A stretch of DNA of 64,000 nt. It comes from Procambarus clarkii. Lineage: Eukaryota; Arthropoda; Malacostraca; Decapoda; Cambaridae. Positions 24,085-37,100 of the stretch are shown here, in pieces. The notes beneath the pieces are model-generated. The model was not told the DNA's origin. It saw only the letters and a list, made by a program, of their open reading frames with translations, and searched no databases. Both the position numbers and the translations under genes were made by a program. Positions within the stretch are counted from its first letter, which is position 1, and each line of letters starts with the position of its first letter. The stretch spans positions 13,700,395-13,764,394 of the forward strand of contig NC_091230.1 in NCBI RefSeq assembly GCF_040958095.1, read 5' to 3'.

Positions 24085-24300
24085 TAGCTGAAGCCATGAA
24101 GAGGATTCGGACCTGCATCCAGGGTACTCCCAATATAACCTTAAATCCCTAGAGGATTCCGTTGAATCCCTGGTTACATTACTTTTGCGTATAGTGGTCC
24201 ACTGGTTTAAGGCGTATGCTTGGGAATACCCAGGGGTGCAGTTTCGAGTCGTCCTCATGGCTCCAACTGAATTTGTAACTGATGCATCACGTTGATGCAA
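24085..24300 (+). mobile_element. SINE-3 copy with fold-back layout
   Basis: A minus-oriented B-box half (about 24092-24130) and a plus-oriented tRNA-like module (about 24190-24272) flank a spacer. The arms are roughly 80% complementary by eye. It ends in the family's 'actgatgcatcacgttgatg' tail. The layout matches 44469-44640. Confidence 0.6.
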
Positions 24301-24643
24301 TTTCTTTGTGCATAGTCTCAGGTGATATTATCTTTCTAAATCCTTGTTTTTCACAAAGTACACCAAGACTGGTGATATACAACGTATATATTTGGATATG
24401 TCCAAGCATGTGCTCCATTATCTAAGCTGGCAAATAATCCTCCTCTATCATAAAAAAATACACCGCCATTCTGTGTAAACGCCCCCAACGACCAAGAGAA
24501 ATGTCTTGGAAGGGGGACACAAGATGCTATTAGTATTTCTATGCCTCAGAAGGCAGCTTAACATGGGTTATACAGTTCCTCAGCTGACCGACGGAGCAGA
24601 ACAAGACAAAGCTGTCACTTCATGGCACCCGTGTGCCTGCCGG

Positions 24644-25143
24644 NNNNNNNNNNNNNNNNNNNNNNNNNNNNNNNNNNNNNNNNNNNNNNNNNNNNNNNNN
24701 NNNNNNNNNNNNNNNNNNNNNNNNNNNNNNNNNNNNNNNNNNNNNNNNNNNNNNNNNNNNNNNNNNNNNNNNNNNNNNNNNNNNNNNNNNNNNNNNNNNN
24801 NNNNNNNNNNNNNNNNNNNNNNNNNNNNNNNNNNNNNNNNNNNNNNNNNNNNNNNNNNNNNNNNNNNNNNNNNNNNNNNNNNNNNNNNNNNNNNNNNNNN
24901 NNNNNNNNNNNNNNNNNNNNNNNNNNNNNNNNNNNNNNNNNNNNNNNNNNNNNNNNNNNNNNNNNNNNNNNNNNNNNNNNNNNNNNNNNNNNNNNNNNNN
25001 NNNNNNNNNNNNNNNNNNNNNNNNNNNNNNNNNNNNNNNNNNNNNNNNNNNNNNNNNNNNNNNNNNNNNNNNNNNNNNNNNNNNNNNNNNNNNNNNNNNN
25101 NNNNNNNNNNNNNNNNNNNNNNNNNNNNNNNNNNNNNNNNNNN
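24644..25143. other. Assembly gap (500 N)
   Basis: A run of exactly 500 undetermined bases, a conventional scaffold gap size. The real distance is unknown. Confidence 0.99.
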
Positions 25144-25935
25144 ACATATTGAAAAAGCAAGGAACTTTTAATATGAAAAAGGTGACCCAATATTTTCACC
25201 AGTTTTGCCTTTATGACGGCTAAGGACAATTTATAATGTTACTAAATATCACTTCTCTTGTTTCTGGGGGACCTCATCCCTTTTTAATGTCTGAGTGTTC
25301 AAGAAATTTTGTTTATCGATTCTGTGATTTGTCTAACACCCTAAAATGATAATGATCATTGCAGCAAATGGAAATTACTTTAAACAAAAGTTATCTTTTG
25401 CACTTGCATTGAATATACATTCCATTTGCATTAAGACCAAATATAAATACTGTAATGAAAACTAACACATTGATATGAGACACAATAACAAGGTCACAGG
25501 ACATTAAGAATTCTATGAACTTACAATGGTTGTACCCAATTTTATTTATCAGGTAGGGATGTTCAGCATCTTCTATTACAATGCATATGGTTAATAGATC
25601 AGTAACATGATTTTGTGGAAAATATAAATAATATCTCACACTAAAGCAAAAAATAAAAGCATTATGACTAGTCCTCAAAACAGTTTGATAAAAAAAACCA
25701 AAGATGTGAAACAGTAGAGCATAGAGATGCACCCACAGTCAAGTACCAGTACTCAGATAGTCCAGCTTCTCTACTAACACACAGACTGTGACAAGATAGT
25801 GTGCCACGTATGGACTTTATCTTCATGAAATTATAACATAAACTGAAATATCTATGTAATTATTAATCACATCAGAGACACCACTATAAACAAATGTTTT
25901 AGCAGCAAACTTTATATATACAGTAATGAAAATTA
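25144..25935. other. AT-rich sequence, no gene recognised
   Basis: Unique-looking AT-rich sequence. A 113-codon minus frame at 25391-25732 has no recognisable domain and low-complexity composition. Confidence 0.5.
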
Positions 25936-25954
25936 ATGTTACATTTTCTAACAC

Positions 25955-26052
25955 TGCATGACAGTATATGGTCACTGCATGACAGTGTATGGTCACTGCA
26001 TGACAGTGTATGGTCACTGCATGACAGTGTATGGTCACTGCATGACAGTGTA
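25955..26052. repeat. 21-bp minisatellite, about 4.5 units
   Basis: Unit 'atgacagtgtatggtcactg' plus c. The units are nearly identical. It leads into the related 23-bp array. Confidence 0.9.
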
Positions 26053-26858
26053 TGGGTATTGAATGATAGTATACAGACACTGCATGACACAATATATGTA
26101 TACTGCAAGGCACAGCATACAGGCACTATATGACAGTATACAAATAATGCATGATAGTATACAGATATTGTAAGACACAGTATGCAGATACTGTATGACA
26201 AAGTATGCGGATACTTTAAGACACAGTATGTGGATATTGTATGACACAGTATGTGGATACAGTATGACACAGTATGTGGATACAGTATGACACAGTATGC
26301 AGATACTGTATGACACAGTATATGGATACTGTATGACACTATGCAGATATTGTATGACAATATACAGATACTGTATGACACAGTATGCAAATACTGTATG
26401 ACACAGTATGTGGATACTGTATGACACAGTATGCAGATATTGTATGACACAATATACAGATAGTGTATGACACAATATACATATACTGTATGGCACAGTC
26501 TGCAGATATTGTATGACAGTATGTGGATACTGTATGACACAGTATGCAGATATTGTATGACACAGTATACAGATACTGTATGACAATATACATATACTGT
26601 ATGACACAGTATGCAGATATTGTATGACAGCATGTGGATACTGTATGACACAGTATGCAGATATTGTATGACTCAGTATACAGATACTGTATGACAATAT
26701 ACATATACTGTATGACACAGTATGCAGATATTGTATAACAGCATGTGGATACTGTATGACACAGTATGCAGATATTGTATGACAGTATGCAGATACTGTA
26801 TGACAATATATAGATATTGTATGACACACTATGCAGATACTATATGACACAGTTCAGC
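26053..26858. repeat. 23-bp satellite, diverged left block
   Basis: Units of about 18-23 bp related to 'tatgacacagtatgcagata' plus ctg. Units are diverse, with some shortened (missing 'cac'). The same ancestral unit forms the uniform array at 29440-30028 on the far side of a LINE. Confidence 0.9.
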
Positions 26859-27307
26859 AGCACCAGGAGGCAGAAGTCATTGCAGTAGGCTCCAGGAATA
26901 TCGAATTGCCTAAGTATTGGGAACAGGGTGAGGGCTGTAAGTGGTGTCCCAGGTTACATGAAGGTATTGGGAAGTTTAAAAGTAAATAAGATACAAGTAA
27001 TAAGTGAAAGTGAGTGAAAATTCTGTGTTGGTCATGATCGTCAATAACAAAGATGGCCACCACCATGGGGAAGGTAAACACACCCGCAAATGATTTCTTC
27101 AAAGGATTCTCACAAGATGAAAGGAGGTTTTCTTGGCAAGTTAGAGATAATTGATAATATGCTAAAGATGTATAAAGAAAAAGTACTTGAATTTGAGTTC
27201 TCAGGAGTGAGTTTCACATTTTAAAATGAAGTATTCTTCAGCATGGTAAGAAAATTTGTGCCGTAACGGACAAGGTAAAGACACAAGAAGAACAAATCAA
27301 GGAACTA

Positions 27308-27619
27308 GTGAAAGATAATGAGGCATGGAAAATGAAGAGTGGTGAATTTGAGGAGATTAACAAGAAAATAGACTCATATGGTAAACAAGTCCAAGGAACC
27401 CTGAGGGCTAACATAGAGTTAGGCAAGGAGATGCAAGAAATTTCATTGACAACTCACATAGAGGAGGTTAATAGAGAACTAGAAAAGTATAAAGAAGAAG
27501 AAATAAATAAGATGAATGCAGAAGTTGTAAAAGAGAGAGAGACAATCATGAGTGTGTGTGTTTGGAGGTCTAAACCAGAAATAACCAACAAGAAGCAGAA
27601 ATTAGGAAAGCAATTTTGA
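27308..27619 (+). pseudogene. LINE-A2 ORF1-like coiled-coil fragment
   Basis: A 103-codon frame, highly charged (Glu/Lys-rich) with heptad-like spacing ('EEINKKIDSYGKQVQGTL', 'EVNRELEKYKEEEINKMN'). It probably corresponds to the oligomerising part of the LINE ORF1 protein. It is broken on both sides by frame shifts. Confidence 0.6.
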
Positions 27620-28494
27620 AAGAATTGTTCACCAACAGCAAATTAGTATAAAACAATGCAGACAGAAGTTCATAATAATTTTAGGGTGTTTAGAAAAGGA
27701 AATATCATCTATGGTGGACACAGCAGCAGAAGAGATGAAAATCATTGAGAAAATAGTTGGTTTAGGACAAGGTCTAAATTCAAAGGAAAATGTCTGTGAT
27801 TTTAGGAGGATAGGAAAATATGTGAAAGCCAAGAACTGCCCCTAATTCTCCCAAAATTCCAGAACATGTCATAGAATACATAGAGGTATCTCAAGACAAA
27901 GTGGACAAATTACTCAAGGGGCTAGAAAGAAATTAAGCGGCTGGACCTGATTGAAGTTTCACCTTGGGTGCTGCAAGAATGTGCAACTGAGATGAGTATT
28001 CCACTCCAACTAATATTCCAGACATCCTTGTGCACAGAAAACTTAGCAGATATATGGGAAAAGGCAAACATAGTTCCAATTTATAAAAATGGTAGTCGAG
28101 AAGTACCTCTTAAATTATAGATGCATGTCATTAACAAGCGTGATAGTCAAAACACTAGAAAAATAGTTAAAGCCAAATGGGTTGAACACCTAGAGAGTAA
28201 TGTTATAATAATGGACAGACAGTATGGTTTTCAAACAGAAAGATCCTGTGTAACAAATCTACTTTTATGATAGAGCCACAGAGATAATACAGGAAAGAGG
28301 TGGTTGGGTTGACTGTGTCTATCTGAATTTAAAAAGAGGCTTTTGATAGGGTTGCATACAAGAGGCTGTTCTGGAAATTGGAACATGCTGGAGAGGTGAC
28401 AGGAAGACGTCTGACATGGATGAAATATTTTCTAACTGACAGACAAGTGAGGAGCAATAATCAGAGACAATGTATCCTACTGGAGGAGTGTTAC

Positions 28495-28798
28495 TAGTGG
28501 AGTACCACAAGGTTCAGTTCTTGCACCAGTAATATTCATCATCTATGTAAACGATCTACCAGAAGGAACACAGAATTATATGAACATCTTTGCAAATGAT
28601 GCTAAGATACTGGGGAAAATAGGAGACGCAGACAACTGTAATGCCCTTCAAATTGATCTAAATAAAATAAGTGCTTGGAGCATCAAGTGGCAAACGGAAT
28701 TCAACGTAAATAAATGCCATGTTATGGAATGTGGAATTAGAGAAAATACACCACACACAACTTACAAATTATGTGGAAAGGAATTCCAGAACTATTAA
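28495..28798 (+). pseudogene. LINE-A2 reverse transcriptase palm fragment
   Basis: An open stretch from 'SGVPQGSVLAPVIFIIYVND' through the FADD-equivalent 'IFANDAKI' (second position changed to N) and 'WQTEFNVNKCHVME'. The changed catalytic box means this copy could not be active even without its frame shifts. Confidence 0.8.
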
Positions 28799-29421
28799 AG
28801 AACGAGACCAAGAGGTGGCTTTGGATAGTAAGCTGTTGCCACAGCTTAACACATAAAGAACATTGTGAGAGGAGCGTATGCATTGCTTTCCAACTTCAGA
28901 CTTGCTTTTAATTAATGTATATGGATGGTGAAATACTAAATAAACTGTTCATGACTTCTGTGAGACCAAAATTGGAATTATGAAGTAGTTGAATGATGCC
29001 CAAATCTCAAGAACAAACTGGAAAAGGTGCAAGAGTATGCTATAAAATGGCTTCTGGAACCAAAAAACAAGTGTTACAAGGTGAGACTAGAGTTGTCAAA
29101 CATGCCAAAATTAGAAGATAGAAGAGAAGTGATATGATCACTACTTAGAATATACTAACAGGAATAGATCAAATTGACAAATTAGAATTCATGAAACCGG
29201 CAACTTCACAAACAATAGGACACAGATTCAAGCTAACAAAGGCACCGAAAAAAATTGAAAATTTTCTTTTACAGAGTGGTAGATAATTGGAACAAGCCAA
29301 GTGAGAAGGTGGTGGAGGCCAAATCCGTCAGTAGTTTTAAAGCGTTATACAACAAAGAGTATTGGGAAAACGGGACACCACGAGCGTAGCTCTCATCCTG
29401 TAACTACACTTAGGTAATTAC

Positions 29422-30030
29422 AGTATACAGATACTGTATGATATGATACAGTATCCATATACAGTACCCATATACTGTATGACACAATATACACATACTG
29501 TATGACACAATATACACATACTGTATGACACAATATACACATACTGTATGACACAATATACACATACTGTATGACACAATATACACATACTGTATGACAC
29601 AATATACACATACTGTATGACACAATATACACATACTGTATGACACAATATACACATACTGTATGACACAATATACACATACTGTATGACACAATATACA
29701 CATACTGTATGACACAATATACACATACTGTATGACACAATATACACATACTGTATGACACAATATACACATACTGTATGACACAATATACACATACTGT
29801 GTGACACAATATACACATACTGTATGACACAATATACACATACTGTATGACACAATATACACATACTGTATGACACAATATACACATACTGTATGACACA
29901 ATATACACATTCTGTGACACAATATACACATTCTGTGACACAATATACACATACTGTATGACACAATATACACATACTGTATGACACAATATACACATAC
30001 TGTATGACACAATATACACATACTGCATGT
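29422..30030. repeat. 23-bp satellite, uniform right block
   Basis: About 26 nearly identical 23-bp units (core 'tatgacacaatatacacata' plus ctg), with two shortened units near 29910-29940. The left edge carries diverged units ('agtatacagatactgtatga') directly against the LINE 3' end. The minus frames of about 200 codons are artefacts. Confidence 0.93.
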
Positions 30031-30151
30031 TATAAACACTACAAACAATGACACACGAGTGTCACTGAACATCACTTAAGAACTGCTCCACTTTAAGACT
30101 AAAGTGTAAAGACTAAAGTATAAAATGAAGAACATACTTCATTATTATTCA

Positions 30152-30157
30152 TTTAAT
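30152..30157 (-). promoter_or_regulatory. Possible poly(A) signal ATTAAA
   Basis: An ATTAAA hexamer on the minus strand about 300 bp downstream of the zinc transporter stop codon. It is only a candidate. The satellite begins shortly beyond. Confidence 0.3.
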
Positions 30158-30451
30158 GAAAATAAATAAATAAATGACAATGAGGCTGACAAAGCATTAG
30201 AATGTAAAATTTTGTTAAATTTCCCCAAGGAAGAAAATATATGTAAATTAAAAGAATATTTACAAAATTATTAATGCCATCATAATTATACCATAAATTA
30301 GAAATCAAATTCTATACAGCAATAAATATTACATAGTTAAGTAAATGGCCGCACTATGAAAGCCTTTTGTGACAGATCAAACACCAATGACCATGGTATT
30401 CTACTGATAACATGATACAAATTCTCTATAAACTCAGTATTAAGGTCATTC

Positions 30452-31190
30452 TCAAGTAGGAATCTCTTCAGTTTCTGTATCAACAACTACTGCTATTGAC
30501 GCCATGTAACTACTCCCATGTCCTATTCCATTTATATTAAGAATGTTTTCTAGATTCTTTTGAAAACCATTCATATGTTGACTTTTATTTTGCGCATGAC
30601 AGGAATGTATAATTTGGTCGTCATTTACCCTGAGACACGTACAAGAAAAATCAACTGTGTCTCTGCTTGTAGAATCACCTGCAACTGGAGAGACCTCAAC
30701 ATAACTTTCCACTTCAGAAGCTGGGCTAATCTGAGTACGAGTAATATTTTGTAGATTTTGACTAAAAGCATTAGCATTTTCAAGAAAAGCATTAGCAGTT
30801 ACATCAGGGGAACTCCAATGGGTGGAACATGCAGAACAAGAAGCTTGCGAGACATTTGGTAGACTGCAGGACATTTTCAGCTGAAGCGATAACTCTGTTA
30901 AAGCAGGGGAAGTCACTTCATTTGGCTTGATGCTACTGAACTCAAACTCCTCCTTGGAAACACTCTTTACCTGTTTGGCGAGCCCACAGCAGGTGTTTGC
31001 CACACAGCCATCTTTATCCTTTGAAGGGCAATCTAGAATACAGTCTTCTGCAGAATCAATGGAAGCGGATGCACCATCATCCTCGAACTCAACAAATTCT
31101 GGCTGTATAGTTGTAGAATGAATGCCCTCTTCATGGAACATTTTCTTTATTTTTTCTGCTAGGACCATGTAGTCCTTCAAGTTGCGACAT
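30452..31190 (-). CDS. SLC30A1: ZnT1 exon 7: end of cytoplasmic domain and C-terminal tail
   Basis: Residues about 306-551. It starts after '...ttccccaag' (acceptor AG at 31191-31192) and ends with TGA at 30452-30454. It has 'EGIHSTTIQPEF', strongly conserved in ZnT1, then a Cys cluster and a long Ser-rich tail with no obvious fold, ending 'VVVDTETEEIPT'. Confidence 0.93.
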
Positions 31191-34100
31191 CTTGGGGAAA
31201 AAAAATCTTATTAGTGTATGAGTGTGGGTGTGTGTGTGTATGTGCATGTGGGTGTGCATGTGAGTATGATAATATATCCTTTATAGTTACTCAAAAACCA
31301 GAATTAGGTAAAATAATATTCACAAATGCATATACAAAAATTATAAAAGTTTCATCAAATTAACAACACATTCAAAATATAAACATACCTAATGTGAGCA
31401 GAGGCAATGATTCTCTCTCCTGCCAGTTGCCAAACATGGAATTCATGGACGGCTAGAACACCATCAACGTTCAACAGCTGTTTCTGTATGCCGTCAACCT
31501 GTAAGCAAAACAAAGCCACTCAATACATTACTTCTAGGTAAATAAGCTTTATTGATATGTGCCTTATATTACTTCCACGCAAACCTCCCCCCCCCCTCCC
31601 TCCCTTTCCAGCCTGTTGCCATTGTGAGGGGGCTTGGTGGGCAGCTGCCCATCATCCTCACAATAGCAACAGCCTGTCGGAGTGTGATCTCCATGGGACA
31701 GTCCTCTCCCCCCCCCCCCCCCACTCAATGCCTCCACATCCTCCAAAAGCCAGTCCAAGGACAGCTTGAGACCGAATAAGTGTAAGACAGAAGGCAAATG
31801 ACTATGAATTCGATAGTCATCCGCTGCCAAGGCAGCCGAAAGAGAGGGGACCCAGAGGAACCATGGAAGATTCAAAGAAAAATACCCACGGCTATAAAAG
31901 CACTAAATAAATGAAAACAGAAAAGACAGATAATAATCCTGTTAGTTAAAAAGACACGAGACAAATGACATGCACATTAGAAGTATTCACGAACAAAAAA
32001 ATATTCTTTAAGATAAATACCTAGTTACTCAAATGCAATTCATCTCTAACTGCCCAACAACCTGCACTAAGATGTTGAGATGACCGAGTCAGGTGACACT
32101 GTATTTATTTTTGGAAAGAGCTTTTTGGCAGTGTTTCCAGGCTCCCTGACACCAGTATAGCTGCATAGGAGCGCTATGAAATGATCACTGCTGTCTTGGT
32201 GATCATTGATCACTAAAAATCTGTCTATTGACACGTGTTTTCCTGAGTTTTAACACTTGTCTGTAGTGAGACATCATATTGTCATTAAAAAGGTTAATAC
32301 AATGGCCTTTGCACTTCTTCCCATACTGCACACATTTTCTTAATTAATGAAGAAGGGTCATCAATAACCTACACACCATTTTCATGTTTACGAATTTTAC
32401 CACTGACTTTCTTGGGATCCATGGAGTGATATATAATAAGAACTTTTATGTTCAGAAACCAAAAAAGCGCAAAAACAATTAAATTCTTTACAAAGAATTG
32501 AAGCATGGTCGTCACTGAGCAGGTAGGTGGGATACACTGGTAAACAATCGCCCCACGCCCTAGTACCACACGATCATTCGACCCAAACACGTATCAACAG
32601 ACATCGTATTCCAAGGAAAACGTCAAACACCAATTCAATTTTTACGACAAATTTGATGTCGTATACCAAAAAAATCTTACTCTAGGGCAGTCATACACTA
32701 CCACTGTATAACATCATTATATATGTACATACAGTACTTTCTTGAATTTTGGATTCTATGAACTTTTTTTTATATTGTGCTAACACATCCTGTATTTAAT
32801 ATCCTTATGAGATTTCTTTACACAAAACTCCCATTCTATCATTTTGAGTTCTAAAATAATTCATGTTTATAAAAATTGCTGAAACTCACCTGTATGTGAG
32901 TAGGAACTGTCTGTAGTAGAATAAGAGCAGACACTTTTAATAGAGGCCAAGTGCTGGCAGTGATTAAGGTTACTAAACATAAAGATAACGCTGGATCAAT
33001 GTACTTTGAGTATTCCCACTCTGTGAGCCAGACAACCAGCGCACTAATTATCACCACAACTGAGCCTGTAAATGGAAAAAAAATGTATAATAAACTGTAT
33101 AATTTCTTAAAAATATCATTTTTATTTAATACTGTGAAATTTTGATTGAGTAAATAATGCTAGTATATCCAATATTTCTGACATAAGGTACAGTTCAATA
33201 TTATATTCAGATTCCTTTTTCAGTATTTTTGTGAACAAATTTTCAGTACAATGTACATGTAAATACAGTATTATATACAGTAACTATATTCTATGGATAA
33301 TGTTTTATACATCATTCATACATTCAGCACCAAACCAACACAAACAAATTTCAAAGTAATGGCTGTCTCAGCAAACAACTACAGGTACAATGCTTAAAAA
33401 CAATGTGAACAAATATAATGAGAGGTAGCAAGATATCAGATACAGTCAATAAGAAAGAGAGTTACAATGAAGACCACTTTGAAGTACCAGTATAAGAATG
33501 AATGAAAGCCATTAAGCAATGCTGCTCAAGTATCATATTTGCCAGCACAGAGGATGCACACTCTTTGTCCTTTATCAATCAAATTTACTGTAGTGTGTTT
33601 ACATGCACAAAGTAATTTGTATTCCCCCAACAAAACTATTTGAACATCACTTTCAATAAATGTACGATGAAACTAAAAAAAAAACTTCCACAAAACATCC
33701 TAGTGAAATAGTGCATCTTAAGACACTAGCAATTATGACAAATTCTACCCCAAAAGAAAACTCTTTATGAGAGTTTTCTCAAATTAAAAGCAGAGCTTGT
33801 GTAATTAAATACATTATTAAATCTTCGTAAATAACATACCCATAGCATCTGAAAGAACATGAAGGAACACTCCTCTCATGTTCATTTGTGAGGCACTTTT
33901 GTTGCCCTCCTCCCCTGGCCTATCTTGGCTGGACAGGGAGGTGGGAGGTGTGAATCTTTCATCGTTTTCATTGTCGTCTGTGGCCACCAGAGCATTGATG
34001 GTAGACAACTTATTTTCCGGACTGCCATGACTGTGACCGTGGCCACCGTGGCTGTGACCATGTCCATGCTCTGTGAACAAGGTGCAGTTATGGTACACAA

Positions 34101-37100
34101 ATATACTGTTGAATGTTACAAAATACAACTGTGTGGAGCCCTTAACAGATCCACACATACATATATATCACATACCACACATATATAATACATGCCACAT
34201 ATTCAGAACTTTTAAAGTTTTAAATTTATCTGATTTTGCTAAATACAGATTATTTTTGGGTCAACTAATAGTCATTCAAAAAATATATGAACATGAAAAT
34301 TTGTCAGTCACTTTCACAATAAATATAGCCAATACTAACAGTGGGTAACGTTAGAATCTTATGTACATACCATGGAAAAGCCCGAGGCCTATTAAGTTAA
34401 TAATCAATCCAATTACACCAACAATCAAGATCATTTGGGGATTATGTAACTCTTCTGTTTCATATAATCTGAAAATAAAACAAACTTTCAAAATAATATT
34501 TGTTGAACATAATCACATTATGATCATTACTAATGCTAGACAAACAATCAGTGTGACTATGAATATACAGTAGTATTACAATTTGTAAACCTTACAACTA
34601 CAGATAATCAAATCATTGTACATGACTAGTACATAAATCTTGTAAGAGTATGTTTGAGCAATTAATTATTCCATGGGATATGGATAACTTATATTCTATA
34701 TTCTTCATCATTTGAGGTCCAGACAGTCAACCATGACCCAGTTAATGATATCCAATTGCAAACAAATTTTCATTCCGATCCACTAACCAACTTTCTCGCT
34801 TTACCAGACAAATAACATTAACGTAACCCTGCATTAATGACAGGCAAGGGGAGGGGGGAGTATTTTCCACAGTACATATTTTCCTCACCTTTTCAAGGAT
34901 TCCACAAATATAGAGAAACAAAGAGCTAGAAGAAAGACGCTGTTCACCAGGGCACCCAACACCTCCGCTCGTGCCCACCCAAATGTGTTTTTACTCCATT
35001 TCTTAGGCGACATCTGGAAAATTAAATATTTAAGACTGAATGGAAAAGGGAAAGTGTAAAAAGTAAAATTGCAAACATTAGAAAAAATGAATTACAGATG
35101 TGTAGTGTATAAAAAAAATGACAATCAGTAATGTCCGGTATTTTTTGGCATTATGTACTGTATTATACATTTGCAAAAGGCAAAATTTTCATTATGTACA
35201 ATAATATACTTTACTAGTGATGGTGAACTCCTTTTGTTTGTTAATTTACACCAAGTTGTGCAGTAGTGAAATTGTTAACATGTTTACAAAATGAGAAACT
35301 TATTAAAACCTGAACAAGAGAACTGTTAAAATATTTTCAGAAAACCTTCACATAAATATGATCATCCATCCAAATTGGAAATTAATGTAGTTGATTAAAT
35401 TAATTAATGTAATTAATTAATCTTTACCATTTTTTAAACCCTAAAGGCAAATAAATTGATACACAGAACATATAATGCATCTTCAAATGTTTCTAACAAA
35501 AAAAAATACAAATCAAGAAAAATATATAATCACACAAGATGCAGTTGAAGACAGTCAATGTAATATACAATTCAGGAAGCTTAAGCTAAATTATTAAATG
35601 CTACAGCATCACAAATAATTTACAATAATACCTCATAAAAATTTAACACCAAATTAGAACACATTCTTACAGTGTGCACCCAATTCAGAAACCTGGCAAA
35701 TAAACCAGATAATGCGAGATATAATTAATGTGTATTGGTGTTCATAGTCTAGGTCCAGTGTTGATAACCTCCTCTGTTACGGGACATGTCAATTCCATTA
35801 GGCTAAGCTGTATTATTATGTGAAAAGTCTTTCCCTTTGTTATGCTTATTACAGCTAGCTTACTGAGCAAGTTGTATTGTTGTAATATTTCATGACTGTG
35901 CTGTAACCTTGTGCCTCCAGACTCCAGACTGTGCTTACTGTGGCACTCTTGTGTCTAGACTCCAGGCTGTGTTCACTGTGCTATTGCCTTGTACCACTAA
36001 ACTCCAGGCTGTGTTCATTGTGCTACCATTCTTCTGGTGACTGACATGCATTGTTACCCTGCATTGCATGCATAATGTATGGAAGTATTTTACATAAAGT
36101 GTGTCAGTTGATACCCACTTGTTGTTTTCTGTATAAGTATACGAACCTACGTGTGGCAAACCTACGTGAGATGATTGACATGGAAGGGTTGGTCAACTGT
36201 TGGCAGCCGTGGAGTGAGGACGTTTCTCGACCCTCCGTGGCTGTTGGAGTTGTTTGCTGTTTTGGTCGCCAGGTGGTGTGGGCGTCATTGCCCTACCAGT
36301 TTTGTTGCCTGCCTGGCTGCGTTGACGTGGCAGTTCTGTCATGGGGGGCCATCTTCCTCCTGTTCAGTGTGTGAACTCCGTGGGCCTGGAGTTCACTTGT
36401 AAGGCTGATTATCCGACCATCGAGATGGTGATGTGTGACATGCTTCGTGTCCCGGTGGAAGCTGTTTACGGTGTGGAGCTAGTTACGGCCCATCGGGTTG
36501 TTATTAAGTTCGTGGGGGAGGACGAATCTCCGCCGGGGGATTTCCCGCCGCTCCCTCTGGAGGCAGTCTCCGGTGATGTTGATGAGGTGGTGCGCGTCCT
36601 GTCTGCTGCTGCGTCTTCCCCGGCGACGCCTGCCGTTCCTCCGGTTGTTGCCGTCCCTCCTCCGGTTCTTGAGGTACCGTCGGTTGGTCTGCCTGATCCT
36701 GTCGCTGTTCCAGCTGCTCCCGTGGGCCTTCCTGGAGCTCCCTGTGTGACGTCGCTGTCTTCTCCCTCGTCTTCTGATGCTGCGCCTGGCCCTGTGTCCG
36801 TGACTCGGGTCCCGGATGTGCTTGGTGCTGGGGTGACTGCGGAGCCTCCTGCTGTGTGTGGCCCGGTTCCCCCTGTGGTAGAGGCTGCTGCCGTCCTGGC
36901 GTCGGTTCCTTCGGCTCGTGGTACCCGTGTTTCTGGGTCACTTACCGGCTCGGACGATATCCGGCCGGTGCCCAAACGTTCCCAGCGTTCGTCTTCTTCC
37001 TGGGCCGACGTTGGTGACTTCAGTGGCTGTGGGGCTTCGGATGTTGACAGTGTGGATACGGATGCGTCGATGTCTCCGCGGTGGCGGAGGTCCATGTGCC

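Larger units (their letters stand above)
26872..29421 (+). mobile_element. LINE-A2: related LINE lacking its endonuclease
   Basis: It begins with a 5' region and a start at 27053 ('MATTMGKVNTPANDFF'), followed by a coiled-coil-rich ORF1-like part (27250-27830). It then passes directly to RT ('SPWVLQECATEM' near 27955) and on through 'VSGVPQGSVLAP' (28495-28530), 'NIFANDAKI' and the C-terminus to a 3' end 'acttaggtaattac'. The proline-rich linker and endonuclease expected between ORF1 and RT (compare 3227-5818) are missing, so this is an internally deleted copy with several frame breaks. It separates two blocks of a 23-bp satellite. Confidence 0.8.

Noticed and set aside
24506-25229. Open frames spanning the N run
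   Set aside because: They are open only because N codons are not stops.
25899-26850. Tyr/Cys/Ile-rich minus-strand frames that look like membrane proteins
   Set aside because: They follow the 21/23-bp satellite exactly and show no independent protein signal.
36466-37095. 209-codon minus-strand frame rich in Thr/Gly/Ser
   Set aside because: Shadow of the GC-rich plus-strand ORF1-like frame. Composition only.
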